DNA from: Paramesorhizobium endophyticum
GTDB taxonomy: Bacteria > Pseudomonadota > Alphaproteobacteria > Rhizobiales > Rhizobiaceae
NCBI RefSeq assembly: GCF_014640615.1
Contig: NZ_BMHH01000001.1
Location: 124,001 to 188,000 of the forward strand
Reading direction: 5' to 3'
DNA: 64,000 nucleotides
This document shows positions 63,901 to 64,000 of the stretch, piece by piece. Made by a program: the position numbers and the translations under genes. The notes beneath the pieces are model-generated. The model was not told where the DNA came from and ran no database searches. It was given only the letters and a program-made list of their open reading frames with translations. Position 1 is the first letter of the stretch. Every line of letters begins with the position of its first letter.

Positions 63901-64000
63901 CAGCGGGCGACGATCTGCGGCTCGCGCTCCGGCAGCCCCGCGCGCATCGGAAACTTCGTCTCGGGCAGGTAAAGGGTCTTCGAGTAATCGAGCTTTTCGG
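60999..64000 (-). CDS. ileS: Isoleucyl-tRNA synthetase (N-terminus outside window)
   Basis: Charges tRNA-Ile and edits valine. About 1,000 residues are visible; only the first few are beyond the right edge (the frame is open to position 64000 as [17 protein letters not shown]). HIGH appears as [12 protein letters not shown], the CP1 editing region includes [12 protein letters not shown], and KMSKS as KKMSKSLGN. An in-frame insert of about 35-40 residues, encoded by about 62507-62617, lies in the Rossmann part between MDKDLG and [10 protein letters not shown]. No C-terminal zinc-finger motif is apparent. Confidence 0.95.
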   Translation of the reverse strand, partial: EKLDYSKTLYLPETKFPMRAGLPEREPQIVARWEEMNLYKKLREDAKDRPLYVLHDGPPYANGNIHIGHALNKILKDVITRSFQMRGFNSNYVPGWDCHGLPIEWKIEEQYRAKGLDKNEVPINEFRRECREFAAGWIKVQAAEFKRLGVTGDFDNPYLTMDFHAESRIAGELLKFAMSGQLYRGSKPVMWSVVERTALAEAEVEYQDVESDMIWVKFPVTQGPDGLNGAFVVIWTTTPWTIPGNRAIAYSPRVAYGLYEVTAAENDFGPQPGEKLIFADALAEQSFAKAKLEYKRLRDLSSEEMAALVCAHPLEGLGGGYDFPVPLIPGDHVTDDAGTGFVHTAPSHGREDFDVWTGHARELEARGIDTAIPFPVDDAGFYTKDAPGFGPDREGGPARVMDDNGKKGDANKAVIDALIAKDMLFARGRLKHSYPHSWRSKKPVIFRNTPQWFVYMDKDLGGYGLPTEGRASDRTPGDFSPAPAEASAQRTAVSEKKDTLRSRALKAIDDTRFVPAAGQTRLRAMIEDRPDWVLSRQRAWGVPITVFVDEEGNVLKDEAVNQRVLDAFELEGADAWFAEGARERFLGSRSNEPWVMVKDILDVWFDSGSTHTFTLEDRPDMKWPADVYLEGSDQHRGWFHSSLLESAGTRGRAPYDAVITHGFTMDENGKKMSKSLGNTVTPQDVIKDSGADILRLWVMTTDYWEDQRLGKSILQTNIDAYRKLRNTIRWMLGTLAHDEGEEVPYADLPELEKLMLHRLSELDEMVRAGYDAFDFKRVTRALIDFMNVELSAFYFDIRKDALYCDAPSSIRRKAALQTVRRIFDRMVTWLAPMLPFTMEEAWLDRYPQAGSVHLEQFRDVPAEWRNEALAEKWRKVRDVRRVVTGALELERADKRIGSSLEAAPIVHITDPVLKEAVDGLDFAEICITSDIAVTDETAPAAAFTLAEVKGVAVVPVRATGEKCARSWRYTHDVGSDPEFPDVSARDAAALRELKALGRI
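62507..62617 (-). repeat. Repeat-derived insert within ileS
   Basis: The stretch encodes [20 protein letters not shown] and [15 protein letters not shown], rich in small and polar residues and unlike synthetase sequence. Its DNA (GGAAGGCCGAGCGTCCGACC in sense, then CCGGGCGACTTTTCGCC and TCCGCGCAGCGGAC) has the short palindromes of a dispersed GC-rich element. Frame is preserved. Confidence 0.6.

Overview
This window looks like a chromosomal segment of a Hyphomicrobiales (Rhizobiales) alphaproteobacterium, probably on the Brucella/Mesorhizobium/Phyllobacteriaceae side. The reasons are the high G+C, the conserved block pmbA-cysQ-DUF4170-DUF374-waaA-lpxK beside DUF2093 and mutL, the ppx/gppA-rlmE pair, the catalytic/non-catalytic M16 peptidase pair, and many intergenic palindromic repeats of a kind common in that order. 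Genus assignment is inference.

Layout. 1-12.4 kb: divergent catalase (cut by the window edge) and oxyR, a MAPEG protein, guaB, a ClC chloride channel, a Tat-exported metallo-beta-lactamase-fold hydrolase, a DHA2-type exporter, a TumE/TumA-like toxin-antitoxin pair, rlmE, ppx/gppA and two tandem crcB/fluc genes. 12.6-29.3 kb: an element integrated in the 3' end of a tRNA-Gln(CTG) gene, bounded by a 17-bp direct repeat. It carries a tyrosine integrase next to the right end and one long leftward operon: portal, tail-chaperone-like protein, fused prohead protease-capsid, second chaperone, HNH, HTH protein, connector, gp10, tail terminator, head closure, terS, terL and tape measure. 29.4-40.6 kb: an Fe-S-type regulator divergent from an MFS exporter, a Tle1-like phospholipase, a short membrane ORF, a sugar ABC transporter, glutaryl-CoA dehydrogenase and a RidA-family gene behind three palindromes. 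40.6-64 kb: DUF1993, queF, mutL, the lipid A/KDO cluster, pmbA, a KefB-type antiporter, a patatin, the M16 pair, rsmD, rluB, tadA, a lipoprotein and ileS (cut by the right edge).

The integrated element is the most unusual region. It encodes capsid and packaging functions with intact, translationally coupled genes. The gene order is not the usual siphovirus order, and I see no major tail tube, tail tip, lysis, replication or CI-type repressor gene. It may be a reduced prophage or a capsid-encoding satellite. Its left end holds about 1 kb without a convincing gene, but with a promoter-hairpin-terminator unit resembling a small RNA and a separate, strongly base-paired segment.

A second theme is repeats. 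At least five families of palindromic elements occupy gaps, mostly at gene 3' ends, and some appear to have entered genes: a 35-40 residue insert in IleS, the C-terminus of LpxK and the disordered tail of RluB.
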